Source: Poa pratensis
Taxonomy: Eukaryota > Streptophyta > Magnoliopsida > Poales > Poaceae
Assembly (NCBI GenBank): GCA_947311845.1
Contig: CAMZMU010000107.1
Location: 16,434,225-16,498,224, forward strand
Length of the DNA: 64,000 nt
Direction of reading: 5' to 3'
Position numbers and translations under genes: made by a program. The first letter of the stretch is position 1. Every line of letters begins with the position of its first letter. The notes under the pieces were generated by a model. The model saw nothing but the letters and a program-made list of their open reading frames with translations, made no database searches and was not told where the DNA came from. Of the stretch, positions 1-10,317 are shown one piece after another.

Positions 1-548
1 CCATCTTCTTTCTCGAGCCTTGCCCCCTGCTGCTGAACCTCTAGTTAGGGTTTCTACTCCGCCCCTGGCAAAAGTTCGGACGTGAACAACACAATGACGG
101 CTGCGATCTTTCAGAAAATTTGCAGGTACGTACAACCCTGTAGAAAGTCCGTACGGCCCGCGCAATTAATACGTCGTACGAATACGCTGACGTGTGGTGG
201 TGACGTCATCGGAACCGAAACATCACCGTAGTGAAGCGTCGGCCGCAACGCGTGCCCCCATCTCCCATTTCCCGGCGCCACAACGAATGACGGAGCTTGT
301 TCGTGAGGTGCGTCAATCACAGAGGTTAGCTAACAGAAAAGACGAGCACGCGCGTTTGTGGGGTCGTGCGCCACGTTTTTTCCGGGTCCTGTACCTGTAC
401 TGTATGAATATGCTTGGTAAAACGGGGTTTGGATCCGAACTTCGCGGGCCCAACAGGAAAAAAAACCGGGACAAACTTACCCCTACTCATCCTCTCCTGG
501 TGACCATGCTTTGCTCTATTCTTGACCTCAAGCCATCGTTTGCACGCC
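1..548. other. unassigned flank left of Gypsy element 1
   Basis: No gene is recognised here. Short overlapping reading frames exist on both strands without motifs or splice structure. The last five bases, 544-548, are ACGCC, the left copy of the target-site duplication of the Gypsy element that follows. The flank resumes at 9794. Confidence 0.5.
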
Positions 549-1474
549 TGTCGCAACAGTGGAACATGGGGTTCCCCTAGTACTGCCAAAGTGGTCCACC
601 CCATGTGGGCCCAAGATGAAGATGGACAAGACCAAGACTCAAGTCAAGCTGGCGGGTTCACCTTCAAGACACGCATGGCCTACATCGACTAAGGGCTCCA
701 GTCCTGGGGACCTTCCGGGTCCCCGAACCAAGCAAGAAGGCCAGGAAGGACCCGAGAGCCCGAGTTCCCGGCAGGAGGCCAGGCTCCCTCTCGGGTACTC
801 CTACGTTCCTGTGGATAAGCACTCCACCTCACCACGAAGACTTGGGCAGCAAGATGAAGGCAGCGCGGGCGGGAAGCACGTCCCGTGTGGTGTCAGCGCC
901 TGTCCACCCAAAGGCGGACGCTCCCACCTAACCCAAAGGAGACGCTAGGCTGAGGAGAGGCCACGTCTCCCCCTAAACTAGATGAGGAGGGTCCTTCACC
1001 CCGAAGGTCCCTCGTGCCCCTCACGTGACCATGTGGCAACCCCTTAGCCTAAAAAGGAGGACCAAGGCACGGGAAGGGGGAAGGACGGGAGATAGAACGA
1101 GCACCAGCTAGAGCCAGAGCAAGACTAGACTAGGGCTGCGAAGGTAGAGAGGAAGGTGATCTCCTCCGGGTCAGGATCTGTCCTTCTTCTACCTCGGGCC
1201 AAAACCCTTCCGGGTACCCTGTCCGGGAGGTTCCATTGTAAGCCACACTATGAAAAACTCATCAATCCAGACATGCAGGAGTAGGGCTTTTAGCCTCCGG
1301 GCGGCCTGAAACTGGGTAGTTCCTTGTGTCCCTTTGGTTGCATGCCTTGATCGCGGAGAGGAGAGCTTGATCTAGACTCCGCCCAAGAAGACGATTCTCA
1401 GCCTCCTTCGCGCCCCGTGCCGAACCTAAAAGGGGGTATCCTATACTCCCGTGTCCGTGCAACGAGACACGACA
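549..1474 (+). repeat. 5' LTR of Gypsy element 1
   Basis: This 926-bp direct repeat matches 8869-9793 and 10318-11243. It begins TG and ends CA. Where the other two LTRs have CCTATAAAAGG (TATA box at 9372 and 10820), this copy reads CCTAAAAAGG at about 1048-1057, so the probable promoter TATA of the 5' LTR is lost. Confidence 0.93.
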
Positions 1475-1500
1475 TCTGGCGCGCCAGGTAGGGGGCGCAA
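1475..1500 (+). other. candidate primer-binding site of Gypsy element 1
   Basis: Immediately after the LTR the sequence reads TCTGGCGCGCCAGGTAGGG. The same string follows the LTR of element 2 at 11244. Its position next to the LTR and its conservation between the two elements suggest the primer-binding site. The tRNA it pairs with was not identified. Confidence 0.6.
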
Positions 1501-1572
1501 GCGCTGGATTCGCCTTCTTCTTCATCAACTTCAAGTTCTTCATCAAGTTCATCGGCAAGTTCTTCGTCAAGT

Positions 1573-3500
1573 ATGCCTCCAAGGAAGAAGGGAGATCCTG
1601 CGGCGTCCAAGCCGGTCTCTCCCTCACGCACCCAAGCTTCAGCTGAACGTCGTGCTGCTGGCGCACGGCGGAGCGCCTCTCCGTCCCCGCCTCCCATGGA
1701 GAGGGTGGCGCCGGACGAATGGACGGTCGCGACAAGGACAACGGCCCTGGCGGAGCGGCGGCTCCAAAGGGCACCACCATGCCTCCTCCTCGCTCAGGGG
1801 AGAAGAGCGTCTGCAACGGCACCGGCAAGGAGCCCACCGCTGGAGGAGAGAACCACGGCGTTCCCCCAGCGGGGATCCACGAGCATCCAAGAGCAAGACC
1901 TCCGCACCTCGCCTTCAGACGTGCAAGCTCGCCATGATGCTCTAGTCGCTGCCAAGGCACTGATGCAGTTCCCTCCAAGCAGCGGCGACCCCAAGGTCTA
2001 CCAAAATGGAGGACTCGCGTCGAGAGGCTCCTCGACTTCGCCGATGGTGGTCCGTGGTCGAACCCACTCAAGCTCCCACCGTCGACAACCCCTGGAGCAG
2101 CGCAAGACAAAACACGTGATCCGCGAGGCAGCCTCGTGGTGAACGTCAAGCCAGACGGCGCCTCCTCGCACCGCGCCACCAATGGCTGATCGGCTAAACC
2201 GCGATCACGGCGAGGCCATCTCCATCGGTCGTCTACCTCGCGCAACCCAGATCTTCGTGACGAGCTCAACAGCCGTCGGAACGAGGATATGCGCACCCGC
2301 ATCGAGCGTCGCCGAGAACGTCACCCGCCGGGAAGGTCGGGGCATCGACCTCGCCGAAGGCTGCCTCGCTCTCGCTCCCGAGTTCCACCACTTCAACTGG
2401 CCCAAGAAATTCAAGATCGACGTTCTCCGCTACGACGGCACCACGAACCCCCGGACTTTCTGCAGATCTACTCTCTTGCTGCAATGGTCGCCGGGGCCCA
2501 CGAGGCATGATGGCCAACTGGTTCCCGTTGGCCCTGAAGGGAGATGCCCAGACTTGGCTTCTCAACCTTCCCAAGTGCTCCATCCGTTCCTGGCGGGCAC
2601 TGAAGGAGCAGTTTCTGGGGGCTTTCCAAGGCGGGTACGAGCGCCCGGGGGCTCCCAGTGATCTCCACGACTTCAATCAGTTGCCGGTGAAACTCTCCGC
2701 AAGTTCATCCAGCGCTTCACCCAGAAGATGAACACCATCCCGTGCATCAAGGAGGAGTTGGTGATCCAGTCCTTCCACGCCAATGTCCGCAACCCCAAGA
2801 TGCGCGAGAAGCTGAGCATCCATCGCGTCGAGTCTGCTCGTAAGCTCTGGGAGCTTGCAGACCGGTGCGCCCGAGCTGAAGAAGGAGCCAAGTTCCCCGG
2901 GAGGATGAACCCGAGGACAAGGTCACTCCAGCTAAGAACAAGAAGCGGGACCCTGGACCCGACAAGCGGATCTTTGTCACCGAGCCTCTTCCGAAGAAGA
3001 CCAAGCCCGCGCCGACTTCCGAGGAAGAAGGTGAAGGTGATCCCTGGTGCCACATCCATCCAGAAGGCAACCACTTGCTCAAGGACTGCCGCATGCTCAA
3101 GAACCTCGCCGTCCGGGAGCAACGCCGAGCTGATGGAGTCAGTCAAGACGGTTGCTACAACTGCGGCACTGCCGGGCACATCGCTCGTGACTGTCCCACG
3201 GGTCGCCAAGGCGGAGGCGGCCGTGGATGGTACCGAGGCGGTGGCCGCGGGGGCCGCGGAGGAGGACGCGGCGGTCAAGGCGGTCGCGGGTACAACACTC
3301 CGGAGGCCGCCCACGTCGGCAACGGGGAAGCTCCGGCTCCCCAAGGAGGCAACGGCGGCAAGTATCAAGAAGTCACGGAGGTTGAGCGGGTGCATCCACG
3401 GAGGGTCTTCTCTGCCTCCCTCCAACGGCGCCTGCAAGAGACTTGTCCGGGAGCTGAACGCGGTAAGCTTCTGCTCCGTCCAAGCCCCTGGACTGGTCTA
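1573..3500 (+). pseudogene. gag: gag of Gypsy element 1 (frameshifted)
   Basis: This is the structural polyprotein that would form the capsid-like particle. A start at 1573 (MPPRKKGDP) gives a basic N-terminus. The retrotransposon gag core is recognisable over about 2395-2720 but is split between frames, for example the segment ALKGDAQTWLL near 2528. A CX2CX4HX4C zinc knuckle (CYNCGTAGHIARDC) lies at about 3153-3194 and is followed by Gly/Arg-rich repeats. The reading frame changes at least at about 2450 and 2700, so no full gag can be made. The short remnant after 3480 matches the usual gag-protease boundary, where the sequence breaks off. Family assignment rests on the zinc knuckle, the gag core and the position after the LTR. 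Confidence 0.82.
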
Positions 3501-3899
3501 GCCAAGTCATCACCTTCGACCCAGAAGACCACCCTGCAAACACTGCCGGGGTCGGGACCCTACTGTACATTGCTGTAGTAGGAGCAGGGGAAGCCCTACT
3601 ACTGTACATTGCTGCCACCAAAGGTGATCAGCGCTGTGCTCGTTAGAGCGTGACGCTCCTCCGAAGAAGTCAAGCAATATCAAGGGCAAGCGACCCGGGA
3701 ACTCTCTTCCGGGGCAACCGTGCAAGAAAAGGCTGCCGGGTGACCAGGGGTCTCATGATCCTGGCGTCACTGCAACTTCACCAAGCGACGCGGATCCCGT
3801 CGGGAATGGAGAATCTCCCTCCGACGAGACTTCGCCGGGGGCTACATCGTCCCCACCCCAAGACGTCGACGAGGGGGAAGCCGAGCCCTCTCAGGACTC

Positions 3900-4800
3900 G
3901 GCGACCCGCAAGGTGCAGCACCCGGTCTACTTCGTCAGCGCAGTGCTGCGCGACGCCCGGGAGCGGTACCCCATGATGCAGAAGCTCTGCTGGCAATCCT
4001 CATTGCCTCCCGCAAGATGAGGCCGTACTTCCAAAGCCATCCCATCACGGTGGTGTCCAAGTACAACCTAAGAAGCCCCCTGGAGAACCCACTTGCCACT
4101 GGTCGCATATCATGGTGGGCCATGGAGCTTCAAGGTTTCGGTCTCAAGTTCGAGCACACGGACAACATCAAGAGTCAGGCGCTGGCGGATTTCACGGCCG
4201 AGTGGACCGAGACGGCGTTCGACGACCCGGAAGAGGAAACCTGCCTCCCCGGGAAGGAAGATCCTAGCGCCTGGACATGCACTTCGACGGCTCCTACACC
4301 AAGGGGAAAGGAGGTGCTGGGGTTGTCCTAACCTCACCAACCGGGGACCGGCTGAAGTACGTCGTCCAGATGCACTACCAAGGGAACATCTCCAACAACA
4401 CGGCGGAGTACGAGGGCCTGCTCGCAGGACTTCGTGCTGCCATCGGCCTCGGCATCAACAAGATCGTCGTCAAGGGTGACTCTCAGTAGTCATCAAACAA
4501 GTGAACAAGGAGTACGCGTGCCCTCAGATGGCACCATACGTTGAAGAGGTCTGGAAGCTGCAGCGGCGCTTCGACAACTTCCGGGCTGTGTACGTCCCAC
4601 GGGGAGAAAACACGGCCGCGGATGAGCTATCGCAGGTGGCGTCCAAGCAAGAACCAGTGCCTCCCGGGATCTACATCGAGGTCCTCAGGCGACCTTCGAT
4701 CCCGCCCGAGAGGCTCGCGACAAGATCTGCGCCGGGGGCTGGCGACCCTTCTACCTCGACAACACGGGTAGCCAGCCCAGAAGCTCAAGACCCGGCAGCC
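3900..4800 (+). pseudogene. pol: RT connection and RNase H remnant of Gypsy element 1 pol
   Basis: Gag is followed almost directly by the C-terminal part of the RT/RNase H region (VYFVSAVLRDARERYP at about 3922, then a KMRPYFQSHPI segment at about 4014). A second RNase H domain begins at about 4275 (HFDGSYTKGKGGAG, then NNTAEYEGLLAGL) and ends after about 4640 with an ENTAADELS motif. Two RNase H-like parts in a row are typical of the Tat group. The aspartic protease motif and the YXDD core of RT are absent, so roughly 2 kb has been deleted between about 3560 and 3900. Frames change at about 4270 and 4490. The product is not functional. Confidence 0.8.
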
Positions 4801-6101
4801 CCTCCAGCGGAGGAAGCTATGCTTTCTTTCCGTCGGATGGTGCTACCGGTGGAAGGAACCCACCCACCCTGGGCCCGGGACATCGTCAAGTACATCATGG
4901 AGCACGCCCTCCCGGAGGACGATCACGACGCCGAGCGGGTGGCTCGTCAAGCCAAGCTCTACGTCATGATCGACGGCGAGCTCTACCGGCGACGGGACAA
5001 CGGAGTCAAGCTCCGCTGCATCCCTCAAGAACAAGGCCAAGTACTGCTACGGGACATCCACGAGGCACATGTTCAAGTCATGTGGCATCAAGATCACTGG
5101 CGGGTAAAGTTTTCGTCACGGGTTCTACTGGCCAACAGTCCTCAGTGATGCGGAGCAGCTAGTCAAGACCTGTGAAGCCTGCCAATACTATGCGAAGAAC
5201 ATACATCAGCCGGCGCAAGCTCTGCAGCCAATTCCAATCTCCTGGCCGTTCGCGGTCTGGGGGCTGGACATCGTGGGAAGATACCGAAGTCTGTCGGGGG
5301 CCATGAATACCTTTTCGTGGCCATCGACAAGTTCACAAAGTGGGTGGAAGTGATGCCAGTACCAAGACAGACAGCTCAAGCAGCCATCAAGTTCATTGAA
5401 GGGATCGTGTACCGCTTCGGAGTACCCAACAGAATCATACGGACAATGGCTCTCAGTTCACAAGCCGATCCTTCCTCAACTTCTGTGAAGAGCTGGGAAT
5501 CAAGGTGTGTTTTGCCTCGGTGTCCTACCCAAGGTGCAATGGGCAAGTGGAGCGAGCCAATGCGGAGGTCCTAAAGGGTTTGAAGACCAAGGCCTTTGAC
5601 AAGTTAGAAGACAAGGGCAAGAACTGGATTGAGCATCTACCAAGTGTCTTGTGGTCCCTCAGAACCACACCAAGCAGAGCCACTCAAGAAACACCATTCT
5701 TCCTTGTCTATGGAGCAGAAGCCGTCTTGCCAACAGAGCTCAGGCATGGATCCCCCCGGGTACTTGCCTATGATGAAGACGCACAAGCTGAGAGGAGGAT
5801 TGATGACATCAACTTCCTGGAAGAGGTGCGGTGCCGAGCTTCCTTACGATCTGCTCGATACCAGCAAGGGCTCCGCCGCTATCATGATCGCCATATCCGT
5901 TCACGGGTACTGGAACCCGGAGACCTGGTTCTCCGCAAGAAGCAGAAGCTTGATAACATGAACAAGCTGTCCTCCAAGTGGGAAGGACCTTATCGGGTGA
6001 CGCATACCCTGAGACCCGGAGCTGTTTATCTGGAGGACGAGAAAGGCAGGCCGGAGGGCAACGCCTGGAACATCGAGAATCTCCGGAAATTCTACCCCTG
6101 A
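4801..6101 (+). pseudogene. pol: integrase of Gypsy element 1 (frameshifted)
   Basis: This part would insert the cDNA into the genome. A zinc-binding region is visible at about 5060-5185 (HEAH, then CEACQYY near 5170). The catalytic core follows, with the first Asp in WGLDIVG near 5265 and a DKFTKWVEV segment at about 5323. The usual second-Asp motif (DNGSQF) is reached only by a frame change at about 5436, where one base appears to be missing. The core Glu region (NGQVERANAEV) is near 5535. The C-terminal part runs openly to a stop at 6099-6101 and includes KWEGPYRV near 5977. The 198-residue frame 5505-6101 is the best preserved piece of the element's pol. Confidence 0.85.
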
Positions 6102-7126
6102 ATACGAACATGAATCGCAGATAGTTCGAGTCAACTAAGCACGCCCAAGGGGCTAGTGTTCTGTATAAGGGTGTAAGAATCGTCGCCAAGGAATAAAAGA
6201 TAAGTTTTTCAATTCCGTGAGCCTCTCTTGTTGTCGTGAAGTGTGTTATCCGTAACAACCCCCAAGCAGGGGGCTGACATGGTGCCGGTGGCTGACAGGT
6301 CGAGCGCGAGCAGCCTATCAGTAGGCGCTGCCACCTGATCGTGCCGTACTGCCGCGGTAAGAAGTGGAACGGGCAGTGCTGTGTTTTAAAGAACCTAAAC
6401 ACAGAAATGCACATTCAACTTTGCTTGCGGGTTGCTCCGGATGAAACACTTTCACGACATGTAAGGGAGGGTCCATTCTTTTCCTACTGAAAGTGTGTTG
6501 TGTGTAGCGCCTCTCCCGGGACAGGAATGGATGCTGAAGAGCGGCTCAGGAGCTGGATACCCGGGAAGGACAGAGTAGATCAAGGGCACGGCAAAAACCA
6601 GCTAAGTCTTTGCATGTGCATCTGCATTCTAGGCATAATATCTCGCTCGGAGTCAATATACCACCAACCTGCGCATGCTTGACAGTTGATGAGAACCTTT
6701 GCGGGGGTAATGCGTCCTCCCCGGCGAACGGTCAGATTTCCCTTCTGGCCTAGTACCCGTGGCTGTGGAGTGGACTCCCGGAAGGCATAGTGCTCTTAGG
6801 GGTGCTGCTACGGTGCGGCGGTCAGAGCACTTGTCACCTAAGAGATCTCCTCAGAAAACTTGACGGCGCGTTAGTGCAAGGGAGGTTTGGGAAATGACCC
6901 CGGGAGTTGAGCCCTAGGATTGCATTCATCTGAACTTACATTCTGATTTACAATTCTGGATTACATTCAGTCGAAGCTTTTCCTGGATACATATCTAGCC
7001 TATGCTACTAAGGCCAGCTCAGGGCTCCTGGCTGTGCAGCTCTGTCTTTCTGTTTTATTGCCTGCCGGGTGCACTCTTTTCTCCGGGGACGCCTGGGTGA
7101 AAAGATGACACGCGTGCAGAATCTTG
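6102..7126. other. post-pol spacer of Gypsy element 1
   Basis: This non-coding stretch lies between the integrase stop and the first antisense gene. Part of it (around 6190, GAATAAAAGATAAG) recurs in element 2 at about 12270. I see no other recognisable feature. Confidence 0.6.
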
Positions 7127-7588
7127 TCAGGCGCGTCGAAGAGCTCGACCCCCCCCTCCAGGGCCAAAGAGACGGAAGATTCCGTCCGCCAGTTCGCCTA
7201 CGGACTGACTCTCGGCCTGCAAAAATCCAGATCAAGATCAAGGTCATCCAAGAAGAAAAGGCGGAATCATGGAGAAGAGCAAGCAGTGAACCTGCTCAAT
7301 GGCCTCGAGTTCAGCCACAACCAAGGACAGCTCCGGAATACCGGCAGTCCTTTCCTTCAGGATGGACCACAGGTGCGTCCTCCTTACTGCCCTAATCCTT
7401 GCCTCTTCTTGGGCAACAGGACCAGAGACGGCCGCCAGGCGAGCAACATTCTGGGCAGCAGAAGAACGGGACGCAACCTCGCCGTCAGTGGCTCGGGCTC
7501 CAGCTTCGCTGGGTGCCTCCGCCGCTCCTCGAAAGACGGACTCCGCCGTCGACACATCGGACAAGGCCCTCTCTGCTTCGCCGGACAT
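7127..7588 (-). CDS. antisense two-exon gene inside Gypsy element 1, unknown function
   Basis: Model: complement(join(7127..7216,7292..7588)), 128 residues. The ATG at 7588 (MSGEAERAL) was chosen because a TATA box lies 84 bp upstream at 7672-7678 and the intervening sequence is pyrimidine-rich like a plant leader. The first exon is open to 7292. A 75-nt intron (7217-7291) has a GT start and a TTTTTGCAG acceptor and joins in phase 0 to a second exon ending in TGA at 7127. Unspliced, the frame runs only into intron sequence. The protein is Ala/Glu-rich and helical-looking, with RTHLWSILKERTAGIPEL in its middle; no domain is recognised. It lies downstream of, and parallel to, the antisense B3 gene. 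Antisense extra ORFs are known from grass Gypsy elements; this product may be one. The intron is predicted from sequence only. Confidence 0.5.
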
Positions 7589-7973
7589 TGTTCTGCGGGA
7601 CGAGGGGAGGCAAAGGAAGAAGAGGAGCGGAGCAAGGCGAGAAGATGTGGCGAAGGGGTGGAGTCTGGATCTTTTATAGGCCTCCCGCTCCACCTACCCC
7701 TTGACGCTACGGCTGCTGCAGTAATGGGAGCGCGTTTTGCAAAAAACTCGTTCTCATTCACACGGACGCGACACGAAGACAAGGAGGAAAACAAGATCTT
7801 CTTCATTTACAAGGACTACAAGGGGACGATCTTTTTTACAACAAAAAGGTTGGCTCCCGCGAACAAGGAGCACCGCCGTACAATGGAAGACGCTACTTCC
7901 AGAAGTACGCGTCAAGGCCGCCAAGGAGGAGGTCAACGAGATCTCCATGGCGCCCGTCCGAAGCTCCTCGCCT
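7589..7973. other. spacer between the two antisense genes
   Basis: This stretch holds the leader and TATA box of the downstream antisense gene and the region after the B3 stop codon. It contains no further recognisable coding segment. Confidence 0.5.
7672..7678 (-). promoter_or_regulatory. TATA box of the antisense gene at 7588
   Basis: On the minus strand the sequence reads CTATAAAAG, 84 bp before the ATG at 7588. The spacing fits a plant core promoter with a leader of roughly 55 nt. Activity is inferred. Confidence 0.5.
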
Positions 7974-8560
7974 TCAGGAAGACGAGCTCCCCTCGACCTT
8001 GATGTCAGATGAGTTTTCCTCATCTTCATCCTCGTCGTAGGAGCTCGAGCTGCCGCTGCTGCTCTCCATGCAGCACTCCACGCGTCCGCCATCGACACCG
8101 AAGATCTTCACGGAGAGCGTAGCATCTCCGTCGTACCGGAACACCAAGCACTGCCCCCTGGACAGGCGGCGGGCACGGGAGAACGACTTCCACCCCGGAC
8201 CCAGAAGCATGGCGCCTTCAGTGGTGCGCTCCGCCATGGCCCAGGAGGGGCCATTGGGGCAGCCTTCCACCTGCAGCCAGAAGCCGGAGGGTCCGATGTC
8301 CTCCGTCGCCATCGCGAAGGAATCCGGCAGGAGAAGCCGGCTGCGAGGCCTGCGGTTCAGATCCACGCGAACTCGAACGGCGCGAAGCTGGTATGAACCA
8401 TGCTCCTAGGAAGAGGGGCAGCGGTGCCGCGGCCTCCACGGCCGCCGCGACCGCGAATCCCACGACCTCGCGGAACAGCTCGACCACGAGTGGAGGGGCC
8501 ACTCTCCGCAGCAGCTGAAGAAGTACGAGGGCGCCCAACTCCTCTCCTCGCTCTCGCCAT
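7974..8560 (-). pseudogene. antisense B3 DNA-binding-domain gene inside Gypsy element 1 (one frameshift)
   Basis: This would be a nuclear B3-type DNA-binding protein of about 195 residues. The ATG at 8560 (MARARRGVGRPR) is preceded by a TATA box at 8639-8645. The N-terminus has an AT-hook-like GRP core and an Arg/Gly repeat (RGRGIRGRGGRGGRG). A B3 domain covers about 8390-8080: LLLPDSFAMA, FWLQVEG, LLGPGWKSFSRA, then GQCLVFRYDGDATLSVKIFG, the usual strand order and the characteristic 'G.xLVFRYDG' core. A Ser/Asp/Glu-rich acidic tail (SSSSYDEDEDEE) ends at the TGA 7974-7976. The N-terminal frame stops at about 8358 while the B3 frame is open from 8366. One missing base at about 8366-8367 explains both, so this copy is broken. 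The B3 assignment is by motif recognition. Alternatively the two frames could be joined by splicing, but I see no suitable sites. Confidence 0.72.
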
Positions 8561-8638
8561 TGGCGCTGGCAGCTTGTGGGGAGGCCTGGAGTTGGACCAA
8601 GGAAGAAGATGACCGAAAAGGCCAGGGGTGCGCCTCGC

Positions 8639-8645
8639 TTTTATA
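8639..8645 (-). promoter_or_regulatory. TATA box of the antisense B3 gene
   Basis: On the minus strand the sequence reads CTATAAAAGCG, 79 bp before the ATG at 8560. The layout mirrors the TATA box at 7672-7678, which supports real antisense promoters. Activity is inferred. Confidence 0.5.
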
Positions 8646-8868
8646 GCCGCGGCAGTGCCTCTGCCAAGCGTCTCCTCGGTTCTTCCGTTAGTGGGAATCG
8701 AGGGGGCCCTCGCAGTTATTCCCCCGAGCGGAGTAACTCCAAGACCTTCAAGGCCATCAGTGAAGCGAAGCTGAGAAGACCAGGTACCCGGGACCCACTT
8801 TGACCTATCTTTAGGCCATGGCCCCGGCAGCTGGAGCAAGAGCCGCCGGGACCATGCCCGGGGGCTAC

Positions 8869-9793
8869 TGTCGCAACAGTGGAACATGGGGTTCCCCTAG
8901 TACTGCCAAAGTGGGTCCACCCCATGTGGGCCCAAGATGAAGATGGACAAGACCAAGACTCAAGTCAAGCTGGCGGGTTCACCGTCAAGACACGCATGGC
9001 CTACATCGACTAAGGGCTCCGGTCCTGGGGACCTTCCGGGTCCCCGAACCAAGCAAGAAGGCCAGGAAGGACCCGAGAGCCCGAGTTCCCGGCAGGAGGC
9101 CAGGCTCCCTCTCGGGTACTCCCTACGTCCTGTGGATAAGCACTCCACCTCACCACGAAGACTTGGGCAGCAAGATGAAGGCAGCGCGGGCGGGAAGCAC
9201 GTCCCGTGGTGGTGTCAGCTCCTGTCCACCCCAAGGCGGACGCTCCCACCTAACCCAAAGGAGACGCTAGGCTGAGGAGAGGCCACGTCTCCCCCTAAAC
9301 TAGATGAGGAGGGTCCTTCACCCCGAAGGTCCCTCGTGCCCCTCACGTGACCCTGTGGCAACCCCTTAGCCTATAAAAGGAGGACCAAGGCACGGGAGGG
9401 GGAAGGACGGGAGATAGAACGAGCACCAGCTAGAACCAGAGCAAGACTAGACTAGGGCTGCGAAGGTAGAGAGGAAGGTGATCTCCTCCGGGTCAGGATC
9501 TGTCCTTCTTTACCTCGCCAAAACCCTTCCGAGTACCCTGTCCGGGAGGTTCCATTGTAAGCCACACTATGAAGAACTCATCAATCCAGACATGCAGGAG
9601 TAGGGCTTTTAGCCTCCGGGCGGCCTGAACCTGGGTAGCTCCTTGTGTCCCTTTGGTTGCATGCTTTGATCGCGGAGAGGAGAGCTTGATCTAGACTCCG
9701 CCCAAGAAGACGATTCTCAGCCTCCTTCGCGCCCCGTGCCAACCTAAAAGGGGGTATCCTATACTCCCGGTGTCCGTGCAACGAGACACGACA
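8869..9793 (+). repeat. 3' LTR of Gypsy element 1
   Basis: This is a 925-bp copy of the 549-1474 repeat. It keeps a TATA box (TATAAAA at 9372-9378). A purine-rich stretch containing CCCGGGGGCTAC lies immediately upstream and is a plausible polypurine tract. ACGCC at 9794-9798 is the right target-site duplication. Confidence 0.93.
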
Positions 9794-10317
9794 ACGCCAT
9801 CGCCATTCATAAAACATAGAGTACTAGGATTTGGGCCAAATGCTATATGTCCTGCATAAAATTATTGCCGGTAATTGTTGCGTGTGTGAGAGTTTTTTTC
9901 AGTGTTAAGTCCCTTTAACACTAAAAGTTGGAACAATCAAATCTTTCGAGCTGGCATGAGTCAAGAGGGTTGTTTTTTTTAGAGAAAAGCAACCCGAGAA
10001 GACCCCTCAATTTTGAATTAAGAAATTGGCAAATTTGATCAGGTTTACACCACAAAAGGTTAAACTGATAGAACAACATGAGAAAACACTGGTATTGTCG
10101 AAAACAGGAGTGCCAGAAAGAACATAAACGGTGATCCAAACTTGACAACAACCAAGTACTAACACCATGAAGCTAAATACAAAACAAACACACCCACACG
10201 AGATTTGCTTCACTACGATCAGCCAGGGCACGATCAACCACGCGGCACCAACGAGAGGGGGGTGGACAAGATTTTTACGCAACGATAATTTTTCCCACAG
10301 GGTTCCAGCAGTGTCTC
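9794..10317. other. host sequence between the two Gypsy elements
   Basis: Apart from the ACGCC duplication at its left edge, I see no gene or repeat structure in this AT-richer stretch. It would join base 548 in the pre-insertion sequence. Confidence 0.5.

Larger units (their letters stand above)
549..9793 (+). mobile_element. Gypsy (Ty3-type, Tat-like) LTR retrotransposon, element 1, full length but defective
   Basis: Two direct LTRs (549-1474 and 8869-9793) start TGTCGCAACAG and end CACGACA. They are flanked by a matching 5-bp duplication, ACGCC at 544-548 and 9794-9798, so both ends are original. The internal order is candidate primer-binding site, gag with a CCHC knuckle, a second-RNase-H type domain, integrase, then a 2.8 kb post-pol region with two antisense gene-like frames. 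The LTRs differ at a low percentage of positions by eye, including small indels, so the insertion is not very recent. Protease and the reverse transcriptase core are missing, leaving a non-autonomous copy. Gag-RNH-IN order with an extra RNase H fits the Tat lineage; a family name was not assigned. Confidence 0.92.

Noticed and set aside
1262..2302. 346-residue open frame on the minus strand across LTR and gag
   Set aside because: It overlaps the LTR end and the gag start in reverse, is Arg/Ser/Pro-rich without motifs, and is explained by the GC-rich complementary strand.
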